DNA of 64,000 bases from Bemisia tabaci (GCF_918797505.1 NC_092802.1:12481480-12545479); one strand, 5' to 3'; numbered from the stretch's first letter, positions 11,621-22,809 are shown. Notes: a model not told the origin generated them from the sequence alone. A program made the numbers and translations.

Positions 11621-12528
11621 AAAAAAAATATATTTTTCAAAAACTCAAAGATGAGGACGTCAGAAGAAAACACGAAAGAAGCTTTCACCATTTCCCTCTG
11701 CTATCCTCTTCCATCAAAACTCTGTGCGCAGTCGACGAAATGTAAGGACGAGTGTGTATTCGCGTCGTAGATGATGTTAGGAGTGAAATTGTTGAAGTTG
11801 AGAGGATCCGAATGCGAACGACAGGCAGGCAGAGCTAGCGTGAAGCAACGAAGCACGGCGTTGCCGACCGTGAAAGCAGCTGAAATTCACCGCGATACCA
11901 TTTCAAAACGGTTGCATTTCCGGCTAAAATGACACCGCTGTTCTTACGATCGCGACCTGGGAGTGGCGAACTATAGGGGTTTCGCTCTGTTGCTACTCGC
12001 TCGGTCGCCGGTCGAAAAATTTTACATCACATCCTCGCAAGGGAAATATTTCAGGATTACTTGAAAATTTAATTACAAAAAATTACCATCAGCTTTTATA
12101 ATGTCGAAGAAATTGCAGACCTATTTAATTCTGCCACCGTTTCGTGTTTTTCTCGCAAATTGCTCCTTACGGGGTGTAAACAACGGAAAAAATGGGTCAG
12201 TTGCGTGTTACATGAAATCATGCTTTGTTGGTCGATTCTCATCGGCCAGCAAACAATAATATAACTGTTCAAACGCTAAGTTTGCGCGCTAAATATTACA
12301 GCGAAGGAACAGGTGATATGGATAAAACCATGATCTCAGGTAATTTTTACGCTAACAAGATAGGTTTGGGACTCTACTTGGTCTCAGAAGTGGACCTAAT
12401 TTTGGGCTCAAAGCTTGAATAGGTACTCTAGTCCAGTCTCTAAAAACGGGTAAGATTCCTAAGTTTTAACGGGGGTCTTGCAGGTCTTTTGGATCACCCT
12501 GTATAGATACTCTCTTTGGTCTCATGAA
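11621..12528. other. No feature recognised
   Basis: Mixed composition without a supported gene or repeat. Confidence 0.4.
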
Positions 12529-12755
12529 CACCGGAAAAAAAAGTTGCTTGGATCGAGAGTCCAGACTTTTAATAACATTGACAAGAACACATACTCTCCA
12601 TTCAATCCGATTTTTCTTGAATCGAAGAGCCGAGCCTCTTGATTTAGGCGGATTTCCTTTTGATTCAAGCAAAAAGTCCGATTGAATCGAGAATATTTTT
12701 TCCTGTCAATGATTTTGGGAGTCTGGACTCTAGAGCCAAGCGCCTTTTGTTTCCA
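12529..12755. mobile_element. CACTGG foldback element, diverged copy
   Basis: CACCGGAAAAAAAAGTTG and AGAGTCCAGAC on the left, GTCTGGACTCTAGAGCC and TTTCCA on the right, with the family centre between. It abuts the next copy directly. Confidence 0.7.
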
Positions 12756-13003
12756 CACTGGGAAAAAAAAACACATTGGATTTAGAGTCCAGACTCTTGA
12801 AAACATTGATAAGAAAAAATACTCTTGATTCAATCAGATTTTTGCTTAAATCAAAAGGAAATCCGCTCAAATTAAGAGGCTTGGTTCTTGATTTAAGCAA
12901 AAATCCGATTGAATCAAGAGTATTTTTTCTTGTCAATGTTTTCAAGAGTCTGGACTCTAGATCCAATGTGTTTTTCGTTTTTTTTTTGTTTTTTTTCCCA
13001 GTA
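12756..13003. mobile_element. CACTGG foldback element, full copy, CA/CA TSD
   Basis: Nearly perfect palindrome: CACTGGGAAAAAAAAACAC, ATTTAGAGTCCAGACTC, centre TCCGCTCAAATTAAGAGG, mirrored to CCCAGTA. CA lies on both sides (12754-12755, 13004-13005). Together with 12529-12755 it forms a head-to-tail pair of palindromes. Confidence 0.88.
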
Positions 13004-13867
13004 CAGTGAATGGACGCTGTTTTGGGGCAAAAACGCGAAATAAAAGGTGTCAAAGTAACTCGAGTACAAAGAACCGGAGCGAATCGTCCGCGGAGAAAGA
13101 AAGATGATTAAATTCGGCGTAGGTGGAGAGCGGAGTGGGATGACGTCACGGGCCAGAAATCAGTCGCAATACTGGAATATTCCGGCCGTGATTCAATGCC
13201 AAATGCGGCGGCGCGGGCCGGCGGTTTGTTGCAATCCTGTTATGATATAACGCGAGACGAGAGGTATGGTCGTCGTGCGCCAAGTTCACGCGTCCCGAAC
13301 CGGGAGACAGGTGACCCTTGAACGTGATTGGTCCTTCACTGCGTGACCAGAAGGACTGACAGACTGGGGAAGGAGGGGAGGGAAATCAGAGGGATTGGAA
13401 CACCCCCTTTCAATGCTCACATTCCATGTTCATCAAAAGTTCCGGGATTCGGAGCTTTTTTGTTCCAATTTCTTCCACTCCACTCCACGACCGTCGAAAA
13501 ATCCGAGAAAGTGCCGGAAAAACCTAATGATCCGGATAATTTTGGGAATTTCGAGAGTTCCGGGGAAAATTCAGGAAAATCTTTAAAGTCCCGGAATTCG
13601 GTACTAGTTTTGGGAAATGGGAGCAATGCCATCCTTTCTTCGTGAAAGCTCCCTGAGACGACCCAAGTCAAAGGGGAAGAAAGGCAAAAAAAAACAGAAA
13701 AACTGATCTCATTTTCGCATGTTCTTGATCTAGTGCAAACAATAGAGTACCTATCAAGGAAAAGCATGGATCCATCGAATAATGAAGCTCCTGGGGCCGA
13801 AAAGGCCAAAAAACCTTCTACACAAAAAATGCCACTTGCACTTCCAATCTTCAGATTTCATTAACAA
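13004..13867. other. No feature recognised
   Basis: ORFs of 105-130 codons overlap on both strands at 13328-13809 but have no domains; probably chance frames. Confidence 0.4.
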
Positions 13868-14000
13868 ATTAGGTTCAGTCGCACGATCAAATTGAGCCAT
13901 CAAACTGAAGCTCTGATTCGTCGAAAAAGACCTGAGGTGAGGATGCGACCAATGAGAGGCCCAATTCGATGGCTCAATTTGATCGCGTAACTGGACCTAT
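13868..14000. repeat. Short palindromic repeat (GATCAAATTGAGCCATC arms)
   Basis: TTAGGTTCAGTCGC, ACGATCAAATTGAGCCATC on the left; GATGGCTCAATTTGATCGC and ACTGGACCTA on the right. Confidence 0.6.
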
Positions 14001-14149
14001 TGAGATTGTAAAAATGTACATGAATGAGCGTTCTACCGCGAGTATGAGTAAATGCATGCAAAAAAGATGTCAAACGCGTGGTTTTTAAACGACGGGTCGT
14101 AGCAATTGTAGTAATAAATCGTTTTGGATAATTTGAATTCATAGGTCAG

Positions 14150-14215
14150 CTGTCTTTTTGGGCCCTCTCCAAGACCGTACCTCAAAATTACCGACATGTT
14201 TGTACTCGGGACGTT
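14150..14215 (-). repeat. Fragment of the GTCGGTAATTTTGAGG repeat
   Basis: CCTCAAAATTACCGACATG plus TTTTTGGGCCCTC match one end of 53191-53434 and 2992-3276. Confidence 0.5.
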
Positions 14216-14246
14216 CGCAAGTACGCAATCGGGAAATGGAAGAAAT

Positions 14247-14410
14247 CAGTGGTGTGGCGTGCTTTGCGATATATCGATTGTTATGCCATTTAAACCTATG
14301 GTAAAGGATCTATTATTAAGGTGCTCGCTGCGAACACCCCGTTTATCGATCCTTTTCTATAGGTTTAAATGGCGTGACCATCGATTTATTGCAAAGCACG
14401 CCACACCACT
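14247..14410. mobile_element. GTGGCGTGGC palindromic element, 164 bp, perfect 8-bp TSD
   Basis: CAGTGGTGTGGCGTGCTTTG mirrored to CACGCCACACCACT. GAAGAAAT at 14239-14246 and 14411-14418 is an exact 8-bp duplication, pointing to a hAT-type transposase supplied in trans. Confidence 0.92.
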
Positions 14411-14486
14411 GAAGAAATATAGGGATCGGTGGGACATCGCAGAACGTAGATGTATGCCTCGCGAGAGGCAACCGCATGGAAGTGTT

Positions 14487-14856
14487 CTGCCGTGCCAAGG
14501 AAGAACGCCGTATGCGCCTTCAGACGTTGCCAATTTTGTACGCAATTTAATCCAAAACATTTGAAAATTCCAAGAAAAAATATGCATGAGTGTTGTCAAA
14601 AATGCAAGTTATATCGAGGGAAATTCGGCAACCCTCGAATGCTCATACGGCGTTCTTCCTTCGATAAAATATGTATTTTTGACGAAAGTGCATATTTTCC
14701 CTTGAAATTTTCAGATATTTTAAATTAAATTGCGTACAAAATTGTCCAGAAATTTTGGGGGAAAATATTTACATTTTTCCCTATAAATTCGTTGTTTATC
14801 GGAGGAAATTCGGCAACGTCTGAAGGCTCATACGGCGTTTTTCCTTAGCACGGCAG
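14487..14856. mobile_element. Compound TGCCGTGC element
   Basis: One copy runs from CTGCCGTGCC to CGTTCTTCCTT at about 14660. Family sequence restarts there (CGATAAAATATG) and closes at CTTAGCACGGCAG, so two copies are fused with loss of the junction ends. Confidence 0.8.
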
Positions 14857-14946
14857 TATTGTGGGAGATCGTTGCGACTAACAATGTCCTAGATTGTTGG
14901 GGCCAAGTTCGGTGCGTAGTTTCGCTCGCACCTTGCCTTGTTTCCA

Positions 14947-15055
14947 TTTGGACTACATCTTGCAATTCGGAACTATAATTACTGGCTCATTTGTAGAAAC
15001 ACTTACGTGCTTAGGAAAGCTAATAGTACGTACGTTGTTTCTAAACTGTTACGGA
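14947..15055 (+). mobile_element. TTTTGCAATTCGGAACTA element, left part
   Basis: TTGGACTACATCTTGCAATT through CTGGCTCA to ACGTTGTTTC; the mirrored half is missing. Confidence 0.65.
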
Positions 15056-15059
15056 AACC

Positions 15060-15196
15060 TTTTGCGCCTAAATTTTCACTAAATGCGCCGTATTATATAG
15101 GCAAAAAGTCAATTTGGCCCCTATAAAATCTTCAATGGCGCCTAAAATTCAGGCGCCACATGGCTCCTAAAACTTAAAGGTGAGTTTCGAACACTG
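15060..15196 (+). mobile_element. Right half of the AGTGTTCGAAACTCACC element
   Basis: GGCGCCTAAAATTCAGGCGC then GGCTCCTAAAACTTAAAGG and GTGAGTTTCGAACACTG. Inverted relative to the left arm of 16126-16447. Confidence 0.65.
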
Positions 15197-16125
15197 TATA
15201 TAACAACCACCCGGTTCAACCTATAGTATCGCTCTATGTTTTCTTTGTCTATCACTTTGTCTACCGCTTTGTCCGTCAATGTCAATATTCAGCCCGCTGA
15301 TGAACATCCAACAGAGCGAGTCACGGATGGATACTGGTCGCTGACAGAGGAGTTCGAGTGCTTCTGCGCCGGCGACATGGCTCATGCATTCTCACATCGT
15401 TACTTTAAAGGGGAATTATAGGTTCACTATATTGTTGCATATTGCACTTGTAAAATTTTATCGGCACTACACACAATTATATAGACTTAAAACTTTTTTT
15501 GGCAAAACCGATTACTTACTTATTTACTATTCACGATGGCCATTTCGGGTGGTCAGGCCGCCCATCATCAGGTGACTGAAAGTCCAACATCCAGTCACCT
15601 GATGATGGGCGGCCTGACCACCCGAAATGGCCATCGTGAATAGTAAATAAGTAAGTAATCGGTTTTGCCAAAAAAAGTTTTAAGTCTATATAATTATAGG
15701 TTCGACTCGGCAACAGCGGGGCTTCGCGCCGTTCGAGAGCAGCACCGCGCCGCGCCGCCCCGCTAAGTTTTGGTCAATGACCCGCCGCCAGAGCGCATGC
15801 GCCGACATCATACTGACCTACTTTAGGAGTCGGAAAATTGAGATTGCATACTCGGCAAATCTCGGGCAAGTTCGGCCGCGCTCGACGCTCCCCGTCGCCC
15901 CGCCCACCCACCGCCTCCGCGGACTCCGCGATACGGTGGGGGGAGGGGGGCTGTTTGGTTTGACGCTGTCGTTCCGCGACTTGGCGGAAGAAAGAGGAAA
16001 GTTGTGTGTTAATGATCCGGGCGACCGGGGAAATTACGCCGGTAACTTTTTAGTGGCCGGAACTTTTCCCGGCCCAGGGGGGGCGCGCTGCGAACCCGAG
16101 GTTGTTTTATTTTGCCGGGAGGGAA
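15197..16125. other. GC-rich stretch between two related element ends
   Basis: Apart from the palindrome at 15475-15695 I recognise no gene or known repeat. 15700-16120 is GC-rich with C/G runs. The flanking GTGAGTTTCGAACACTG ends face each other across it, so it could be the spacer of two separate insertions. Confidence 0.4.
15475..15695. repeat. Perfect 104-bp inverted repeat with 13-base loop
   Basis: Arms 15475-15578 and 15592-15695 match at all 104 positions by eye; loop AAAGTCCAACATC. The 12-mer AATTATAGGTTC occurs at 15414-15425 and again at 15692-15703. Unlike the other palindromes here, the arms show no divergence, so it is recent or an assembly product. Confidence 0.88.
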
Positions 16126-16447
16126 CTCAGTGTTGGAAACTCACCTTTGAGTTTTAGGAGCCATATGGCGCTACAAGCCCGATTTTTAGGCGCCAAATTG
16201 ACTTTTTGCCCATATACCACGGCGTATTTAGTGAAAAGTTAGACGCAAGATGTTTTAGTTACAGAACCAGTAACTGTAACTTGGGAAAAATTTCGACAAA
16301 TCACCAAACAGAAAAATTAGGATATTTTTTGGAAGGGGGAGGGTCAATTTTTAGGGGCAACGTTGGCGCCGAGCCCTCTTTTTTTAGGCGCCATGACCGA
16401 TTTTTTAGGCGCATTTGGTGCGTTGGCGCCTGTGAGTTTCGAACACT
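16126..16447. mobile_element. 322-bp inverted-repeat element, perfect 8-bp TSD
   Basis: Ends AGTGTTGGAAACTCACC and GTGAGTTTCGAACACT. GGAGGGAA at 16118-16125 and 16448-16455 is an exact 8-bp duplication (hAT-like). The interior carries repeated TTTTTAGGCGCCA motifs. Confidence 0.88.
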
Positions 16448-16458
16448 GGAGGGAAGGC

Positions 16459-16683
16459 TGATTTGGATCGCATTTAGCAGGAAGGAACTAGCGTGTGTTA
16501 AAAAAAGTTGCTTCTTCATAATTATCTAAAAAATTTCCCAGAATAGCTAATGGCTTTTCCTGCCCATCAAGAAATTTTAGTTTTAAAGAAAAATAATTGT
16601 GAATAATCGAGTAATTTTAAAAGAAGTGAAGAGGTTGCACGATTTTGAAAACACCGTAATTGTGCGGGTTCCTTTTTGCCATC
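16459..16683. mobile_element. TTTGGATCGCATTTAGCA palindromic element
   Basis: GATTTGGATCGCATTTAGCA and GGAAGGAAC on the left, GGGTTCCTTTTTGCC on the right, with TTCTTCATAATTATCT and AATAATTGTG inside. A homologous copy is at 58042-58308; a one-end fragment lies near 11310-11340. Confidence 0.65.
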
Positions 16684-16812
16684 CCATTTGGAATACATTT
16701 TGCAATATGGAACCACAATCTTTGGCTCTTCCATAAAAACACCTTTCTGCATAGGGAAACCGATAATTCATATGTTGTTTCTAAGGTGAGCCAGAAAAAG
16801 TGGTTCCTTTGA
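16684..16812. mobile_element. TTTTGCAATTCGGAACTA-type palindromic element
   Basis: ATTTGGAATACATTTTGCAA, GGAACCACAAT and GGCTC on the left, GAGCCAGAAAAAGTGGTTCC on the right. Adjacent to the element at 16459. Confidence 0.65.
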
Positions 16813-16902
16813 CTCGATTCTATACTGTTATTTGGACAGAATCAAACAGATAGGAATCAAGTAACATTTTGGGACGAAATGATCGGAAGTTCTCTTGAGC
16901 TT

Positions 16903-16940
16903 AGGGGCCGCCCCTAAATTACATAACGCACTTCTTTATA
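16903..16940 (+). mobile_element. Fragment of GGGGCCGTCC-type element end
   Basis: GGGGCCGCCCCTAAATTACA followed by TAACGCAC matches one end of 32602-34711. The partner end is not seen. Confidence 0.45.
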
Positions 16941-18576
16941 CCGTGGGAACTTCCGAGCAAAGGGCAGAAAATTCCTTTGCCAGCGGAAATTAGGCAACCA
17001 GGCGTTGCAGAACAGTTGGACAGGAAAAAACCGTAAGCCGCGCTCTGTCCGCCGCGGAAGTCAAACTGTGTCACACGTTAAAAACACTTGCAACAGATCT
17101 ATTCATTTCATTTCACCGAAACGCGGACGAACAGTTCGGCAACACTGGCGTGGAGTCGCGACGCGCGTTGGCCGGACAGATAAAAACTCATCAAAGTAAT
17201 TACGCAGTAAATAAACCGCAACAAACTTGCAACAATCCCACAACCCACCGAATAAAAATCATAATAAATAAATATACGAAAATCAAAAGAAAGAAAGGGA
17301 CGGGGTATTAATAGACGTGTTAAATCCGCATGTCGGAAAGCAAATTCGCATGGCTCATATTCCCCTGTGACTAATGGTCATATGTTTTGTGTTCAGCGAG
17401 GATCCATGTTGCCAGAAGCCCAGTCAAATATTTTTTGATGGACGGTCAAAACTGCATCGAAATGTGGTTGGTTGGTAGGTACATTTATTTGGTACCTTTA
17501 ACATCTGAGACATTAACACCTTAGAGGAGAGATCAAAATAGTGTGGTACAGAATTTTAAAAAAAGGGGTCACAAAAGGGTAGTACACAAAATTAAAAGAT
17601 AGGACAAGGAAAGAATACATTAATTTTGTAGATTAATTCGTTTGAAAAAGATAGGAATTTCATGATGAAATTTTGAAAGTATGGTATTGAGATCAGAAAA
17701 TGGAGGGAACATTTTTACCCGACTTGGGAAAAACAAAAATTCGGTTTGTGCGGATTCGTCGTTTTCAGGGTACGCGTATCTGTTACTTTCCCCCAAACTA
17801 TTTTTTCTTCTTTTTTTTTCATTGGAAAGGTAGGCACAAATTTGTATCGCCTCGAAAAAAGCCAAATTCGAAAAAAATGAAAATTCCCTTTGACGCGGAA
17901 ACGTTGGTTTTTTTTAAAATTCCCCCTCCTGCTTATTTTTTCCCTCAATTTGATAAATTTTACAGAGATAGGAACATTTTTTTTTTCATTTTGAAAAGAG
18001 ACCATAGAAATGCTCATAGGTATCACACTATCAACGGACCGAAGATATTTTTATTCCAATTTTTTCTACAAGGTAATTTTTTGGAAATGAATAACACGCA
18101 CTTATAAATTTGCAATTCACAGAAGATTCTCGACAGAATACGGTTTTTTCGTTCCCCGGATTTTTGTTTCGTCGTAATGTTTGAAACGGAGTAACTCATT
18201 TTCCTCGATCTAGTGTTGTTGAGAATACATAAAAAAAAGTGGCCGATTAATTTTCATCCGAGTTTCTTGTTGAGTAACCATTTCGTTACTGATTGATGAA
18301 AGCAAGGTGGAAGGAACCACGGGCGTCACTACCGCGGTGGATGACGTCAAAAAACCGACTATTCAAAGGGAGATATCTCGATCAATATTGAACGTAGAAG
18401 GTTACGGTTGGACGGATCTTATTGTTTTTAGCTAATCAACAAAAATCAACCATCAAAAGACGATTACATGACCAGGGCAACTGATCCATTGTGGGAAGCG
18501 AAATTTATGAGTGCAAAGGCAGACGGATGCAATTTCAATGGAAGTCCAAAACTGCCCCGGAATCTATTAAAATTTA
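16941..18576. other. No gene; A/T-run-rich
   Basis: 17620-18110 has long T and A runs that keep frames open on both strands. No family recognised. Confidence 0.4.
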
Positions 18577-18788
18577 ACTAAAATTAACCGGCGTTTGACC
18601 TGTTAAAAATGCGCTTTACCCAATGTGCTGAAGAAATATATCGTAAGATTATCTCTGTCCTACACCCTTTGTCAGTTGCCGATATCAGTGCCCTTCGTTT
18701 CCGATAAAATCTTTACAGATTTACGTCATTTGTCTCAGTGTTAATACCGCTACTTGATAAGAATCAATTTCAAACATAAATTTATGGA
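18577..18788 (+). repeat. Duplicated segment, copy without insertion
   Basis: About 210 bp (AAATTAACCGGCGTTTGACC to TAAATTTATGGA) nearly identical to 19076-19520 minus its CACTGG insert. It gives the pre-insertion state CCGATAAAATCTTTACAG. Confidence 0.8.
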
Positions 18789-19075
18789 TTACGCTAACAT
18801 TGCTCATTACTGTTCAAAAACACAGATTGTTCAGCAATGCAATTTACAGGCGAATCTTGTCTCTAGTCACTAATATTCACCTTAAACATCACAGAAAAAA
18901 AAAAAAATTGCTGATTTAAGAATTTGGCAGTTGAAGAAAGTGTCCGTCATGTTTCGATGTAGGTTTTACGATAAAAAATGCTAATTTAATCACCCCCGTG
19001 GTTAAATTAGCTTTCCACTTTTGTAAAATTTACATTTGAAACATTTTGGACACTTTCTAACGAAAAATTTATTAA

Positions 19076-19520
19076 CTCAAATTAACCGGCGTTGGACCGG
19101 TTAAAAATGCGCTTTACTTAATTTGCTGAAGAGGTATATCGTAAGATTATCTCTGTCTTGCCCCCTTTGTGAGTGGCCGATATCAGTGCCCTTCATTTCC
19201 GATAAAATCTCACTGGAAAAAAAAAACACATTGGATCTAGAGTCCAGACTTTTAGAAACATCGACAAGAAAAAATACTCATGATTCAATCAGATTTAAGC
19301 TTAAATCAAGAACCCAGCCTCTTAATTTGAGGGGATTTCCTTTCGATTTAAGCTTGAATCTGATTGAATCAAGAGTCCTTTTTCTTGTCAATGTTTTCAA
19401 CATTCTAGACTCTACATCAAATTTAATGTGTTCTTCTTTCCAGTGCTTCACAGATACGTCATTTTTCTCAGTGTCAATACCGTTACATGATAAGAATCGA
19501 TTTCAAACATAAATTTGTGG
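19076..19520 (+). repeat. Duplicated segment, copy carrying a CACTGG element
   Basis: AAATTAACCGGCGTTGGACC to AAATTTGTGGA, direct repeat of 18577-18788 some 500 bp away. Interrupted at 19211-19445. Confidence 0.8.
19211..19445. mobile_element. CACTGG foldback element, CT/CT TSD, inserted in a duplicated segment
   Basis: Full copy. CT on both sides. It interrupts segment 19076-19520, whose sister copy 18577-18788 carries the same sequence uninterrupted, so the insertion point and the 2-bp duplication can be read directly. Confidence 0.9.
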
Positions 19521-19562
19521 ATCATATATCGATACATATCGCAAAGCACGCCACGTCATTGG
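19521..19562. mobile_element. GTGGCGTGGC element, one-end fragment
   Basis: ATATCGCAAAGCACGCCACG followed by TCATTGG is the right end of the family. Confidence 0.6.
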
Positions 19563-20056
19563 TGGATTTCCGAAACGGCAACGGGGAGGTGGCGGCGGTC
19601 GTGCGGAGCGACGCGTCTTCTGGAGCCCGCGCGGGGCGGGGTGGGGCGGGGCGATATTTTTAACCCGTATATTTTCTGAGCGGGTCAAAAGCGGCCCCGG
19701 AAATTAGGTCGATTTTCCTCCTCTGAGGAGGCGCGGAGGTCCGGGCGATCGAGTGTCGGCCGGCGTCGGGCGCCGCGACGCGACACGCGGCGCACTTCGC
19801 ACTTGGGCCCACCTTGGAGCCACCGCATCGGGCGCGCGCGGGCCTCAAGTGCAGGTCAGGTGCACCGTCGCGCCGCGCCGCTGGCCGCATTGGGTCTGGG
19901 CCGCCGCAGCCGACGCCCCCTCCCCCCCCCCCCCCCCCTATCCTTGAGAATGATCAACCCATTTGTACGGAGTGTTTCGAGGATATCGTCACTGCACCGC
20001 AGGATAGACCTAGTATGGACTTGGAGATTGAAAATAACCCTTGTGTTATTTATTTA

Positions 20057-20057
<1 letters not shown>

Positions 20058-20115
<58 letters not shown>
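20058..20115 (+). repeat. TTAG tetranucleotide microsatellite
   Basis: About 14 uninterrupted TTAG units. Confidence 0.97.
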
Positions 20116-20156
20116 ATATATTTTAAGACATTCAGCGTCACAGGCTATTAACGTCT

Positions 20157-20386
20157 CACTGGAAAAAAAAACACATTTGATCTAGAATACAGACTCTTGA
20201 AAACATCGACAAGAAAAAATACTCTTGATTCAATCGGATTTTTGGTTAAATCAAGAACCAAGCCTCTTAATTTGAGCGGATTTCCTTTTGATTTAAGCTT
20301 CAATCCGATTGAATCAAGAGTATTTTTTCTTGTCGATGTTTTCAAGAGTCTGGACTCTAGATCCAATGTGTTTTTTTATTCCAGTG
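20157..20386. mobile_element. CACTGG foldback element, full copy
   Basis: Family ends and palindromic body intact. Flanking pairs are CT and CG, so the duplication is not exact. It follows the TTAG microsatellite at 20058-20115. Confidence 0.85.
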
Positions 20387-20489
20387 CGAATTTGGAAAAT
20401 GGGTGTAAATACGAATATTTAGATTTTTAAATTAAGAGAGGCAAAGAGTTTCAGAAGTTTGGTAGTTACATTGGTTTGGTTATCGCATG

Positions 20490-20722
20490 TTAGTGGGTTT
20501 GTATTCTTGTCGATCGTAGGTGAGTAGATCTGTGATTGAGATCCCTGAAGGCAGAGCAGTCCATAATCACGTGTTTGACGGTTAGAGGTAATAAATTGCA
20601 GAAGTTATAGATGGGTTTATCTTCTTTGCAGATGAGATGATTGTGACTGAAGATCGTATTCGATAGGGGTTCGATGTATCGTTTGATTTTATAGAACATG
20701 ACCTCAAACACAAATTTTATGA
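20490..20722 (-). pseudogene. Non-LTR retrotransposon fragment (C-terminal ORF2-like)
   Basis: The minus strand translates to a 73-residue fragment containing NFCNLLPLTVKHVIMDCSAF, preceded by FEVMFYKIKRYIEPLSN. The C-x-n-PLTVKH-x3-C spacing is the zinc-knuckle-like tail found after the reverse transcriptase/RNase H part of many LINE ORF2 proteins. No reverse-transcriptase motifs are present, so only the 3' end survives. A shorter related piece lies at 60372-60450. The assignment is by motif recognition only. Confidence 0.55.
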
Positions 20723-20734
20723 TTTAAATAGGGA

Positions 20735-20905
20735 AACCCAGGATTGCCACAGTCATGGAAAACCGGAAAATGTCAGGGAATTTTAAAAAGTCAGGAAAAC
20801 CGGAAAATGTCAGGGAATTTTAAAAAGCCAGGAAAACCGGGAAATGTCAGGGAGAGTGACGAAAATGTCAATGAAAATGTGTTAAAACACCTTTATTAAG
20901 AGACT
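20735..20905 (+). repeat. GCCACAGTCAGGGAA-type repeat, partial
   Basis: ATTGCCACAGTCATGG opens a stretch with two near-identical CCGGAAAATGTCAGGG units. Related to 25142-25732 and 31124-31393. Confidence 0.55.
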
Positions 20906-21451
20906 TCTTTACGTGGTGATTTACTGCGTATTTTCGGGGCTAAAATTCTCGACGAGCCCGCATTTAAAAGTCCAAAACCAAAATCTCCATATCTCTGAAG
21001 GCTAGGACTTCGACACCTATCCTTTTTTTATAAACTTTGCGTTTCCTGTAAAACCTCATATTTCTTTCCATTTTTTTACAGAATTTCAACCGCAAATCAA
21101 TCTAGGATGTCGTAATTATGATGAAGAATTTTAATTACTTTTCTCGTAGATGAATACTCAATCGCAGGGAAGTCGGTGATATTTAATTTGATTGTTGTTA
21201 CGGCCTTTTTCCTCACCATGGCCGTGCGAGTCGAGCATTTAGTTTCCTCTGATGCATGAACTGAATTAGCGGTTACATCATTTCTCTCTATCATTTCAAG
21301 GTGCTCATCTGCATTAATGAAATGCACGTGTTTAAAAAAAACAGATTTCCAAGCGTTGATAGAAGTATCAGATCAATTGAACTTGCGATAACTTTCTGAA
21401 AAACAGTTTGGTAAGATTGAACTCTTTTCGTGATACGAAAAATAGGTTTTT

Positions 21452-21731
21452 CAGGGTGTCTTGTATTTTTTAATTTTGAAAAATCCTGATATTTTCCTGA
21501 TATTTTATAAAAAATTCCTGATTTTTTCATTTTGAAAATTCTTGATGTTTTTCTAATTTTTCTCGACTCCTGGCACGGTAGGCAAATAGCAGTAAGACTT
21601 TCTCCGCCAAGGAGATTTGCGTAAGAAAAATTCCTGATAAAACGTCCTATTTTCCTGCTATTTTCCTGATTGTTTCCTGATCGACCAAAATTCCTGATAT
21701 TTTCCGGTTTTTCCTGATGCTAGACACCCTG
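21452..21731 (-). mobile_element. GGGTGTCTAG element, copy in opposite orientation
   Basis: Reverse complement of 8435-8731 with the same ends and the same interior landmarks (GACTCCTGGCACGGTAGGC, and CCTGATATTTTCC repeats). T runs flank both sides again, suggesting T-rich target preference. Confidence 0.7.
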
Positions 21732-22089
21732 TTTTTTCTTTGTATACGCAACAAAATCAGTCTGTCTAGTTCGAAATCTTAAATTTCGAACTTTTTCAAT
21801 GTTCCTCTCGGCTTGAAAAACTGGAAGGTTAAAGTCGGTCACGATAAGAATTCACCGATTAAGAGAGCGCACGAAAAACATTTTTTCATGTAAAATAGTT
21901 TTTATCCAGGCTTTTTAAATATTTATTCGTCCTTCGTGAAGCAGCTTTCGGCGTAATCTGCTTTCTGAAATCTTCTTTTAAGCCATCCTAAGCCATTCGG
22001 CAAAGAGAAAAAAAGCTTTTTTCTTTCAAATTTACGAAGACGAATCAACCCACGCAGGCTCAAACCCACACCGGCTTATCCCTTTTAAA

Positions 22090-22253
22090 CAGTGGCGAGG
22101 CGCGAATGATCGAGTATCGATATTTCCCCATTTGAAGCTATGGTAAACAATCGATTATGAAGGCGTTCGTTGCGAAAACCCTGTTTATCGATCTTTTTAA
22201 ATAAGTTTCAATGGCAAATGAATCGATTTATCGCAAAGCACGCTGCGTCGTTG
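22090..22253. mobile_element. GTGGCGTGGC palindromic element, 164 bp, perfect 8-bp TSD
   Basis: CAGTGGCGAGGCGCG to GCACGCTGCGTCGTTG. CTTTTAAA at 22082-22089 and 22254-22261. Same length as 14247-14410. Confidence 0.9.
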
Positions 22254-22514
22254 CTTTTAAAGGTATTAGTTAACGAGATTTTTTAAGGAGCTGTCAGACA
22301 CTAAAAACAACATTACACCAACAGGCTGCCGGGATGTCAAAAATATATCACAGGATTTCAGGTAAGTTGAGAGGGCGCATTTTACGGACTGTAAATTTTA
22401 TTTCAATCGCATTGTTATGTACAAGACATCTAAGAAAGTAAAGTGCCGCCCAACTGTCCCAACATGTATATTCTCTCCGCTTACGTACAACGCAAAGTAT
22501 GCAGAGGTTCAAAA

Positions 22515-22741
22515 AATGGGTCTGTTGCTAACTTTTGTTAGAGCAAAAATAAGAGTTGTTACTCATAGAAAGTGTCTCAAAAATCACGATGACCGCATCA
22601 GCAAAGTCTGAAATGCACTCCTGACTTCACAATTTGCATAAGAAATTTGCGTTTTTTCGATCTTCCCGCTTCAAAAACGATACCGCGGCACAGATGAAAA
22701 TTTCGTTAGAGGAGTCATTCCATCCAACCCCTGCTCACTAT
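22515..22741 (+). mobile_element. TGGGCCTGTTGC element, left two thirds
   Basis: ATGGGTCTGTTGCTAAC through GCAAAGTCTGAAATGCAC to CATTCCATCCAACC; colinear with 7923-8145. Confidence 0.7.
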
Positions 22742-22809
22742 ATCAATGGTATATACGCTGTTTATCAAACCAGAAATTATCGTTCGCAAAGACAAAATAA
22801 AGTCCAAAT

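Noticed and set aside
13328..13809. Overlapping frames of 105 and 130 codons on both strands
   Set aside because: No recognised domain, no splice support and no similarity to a known family by eye.
20058..20115. Telomere-like repeat
   Set aside because: Insect telomeres are usually TTAGG; this is a short TTAG tetranucleotide array with no longer context.
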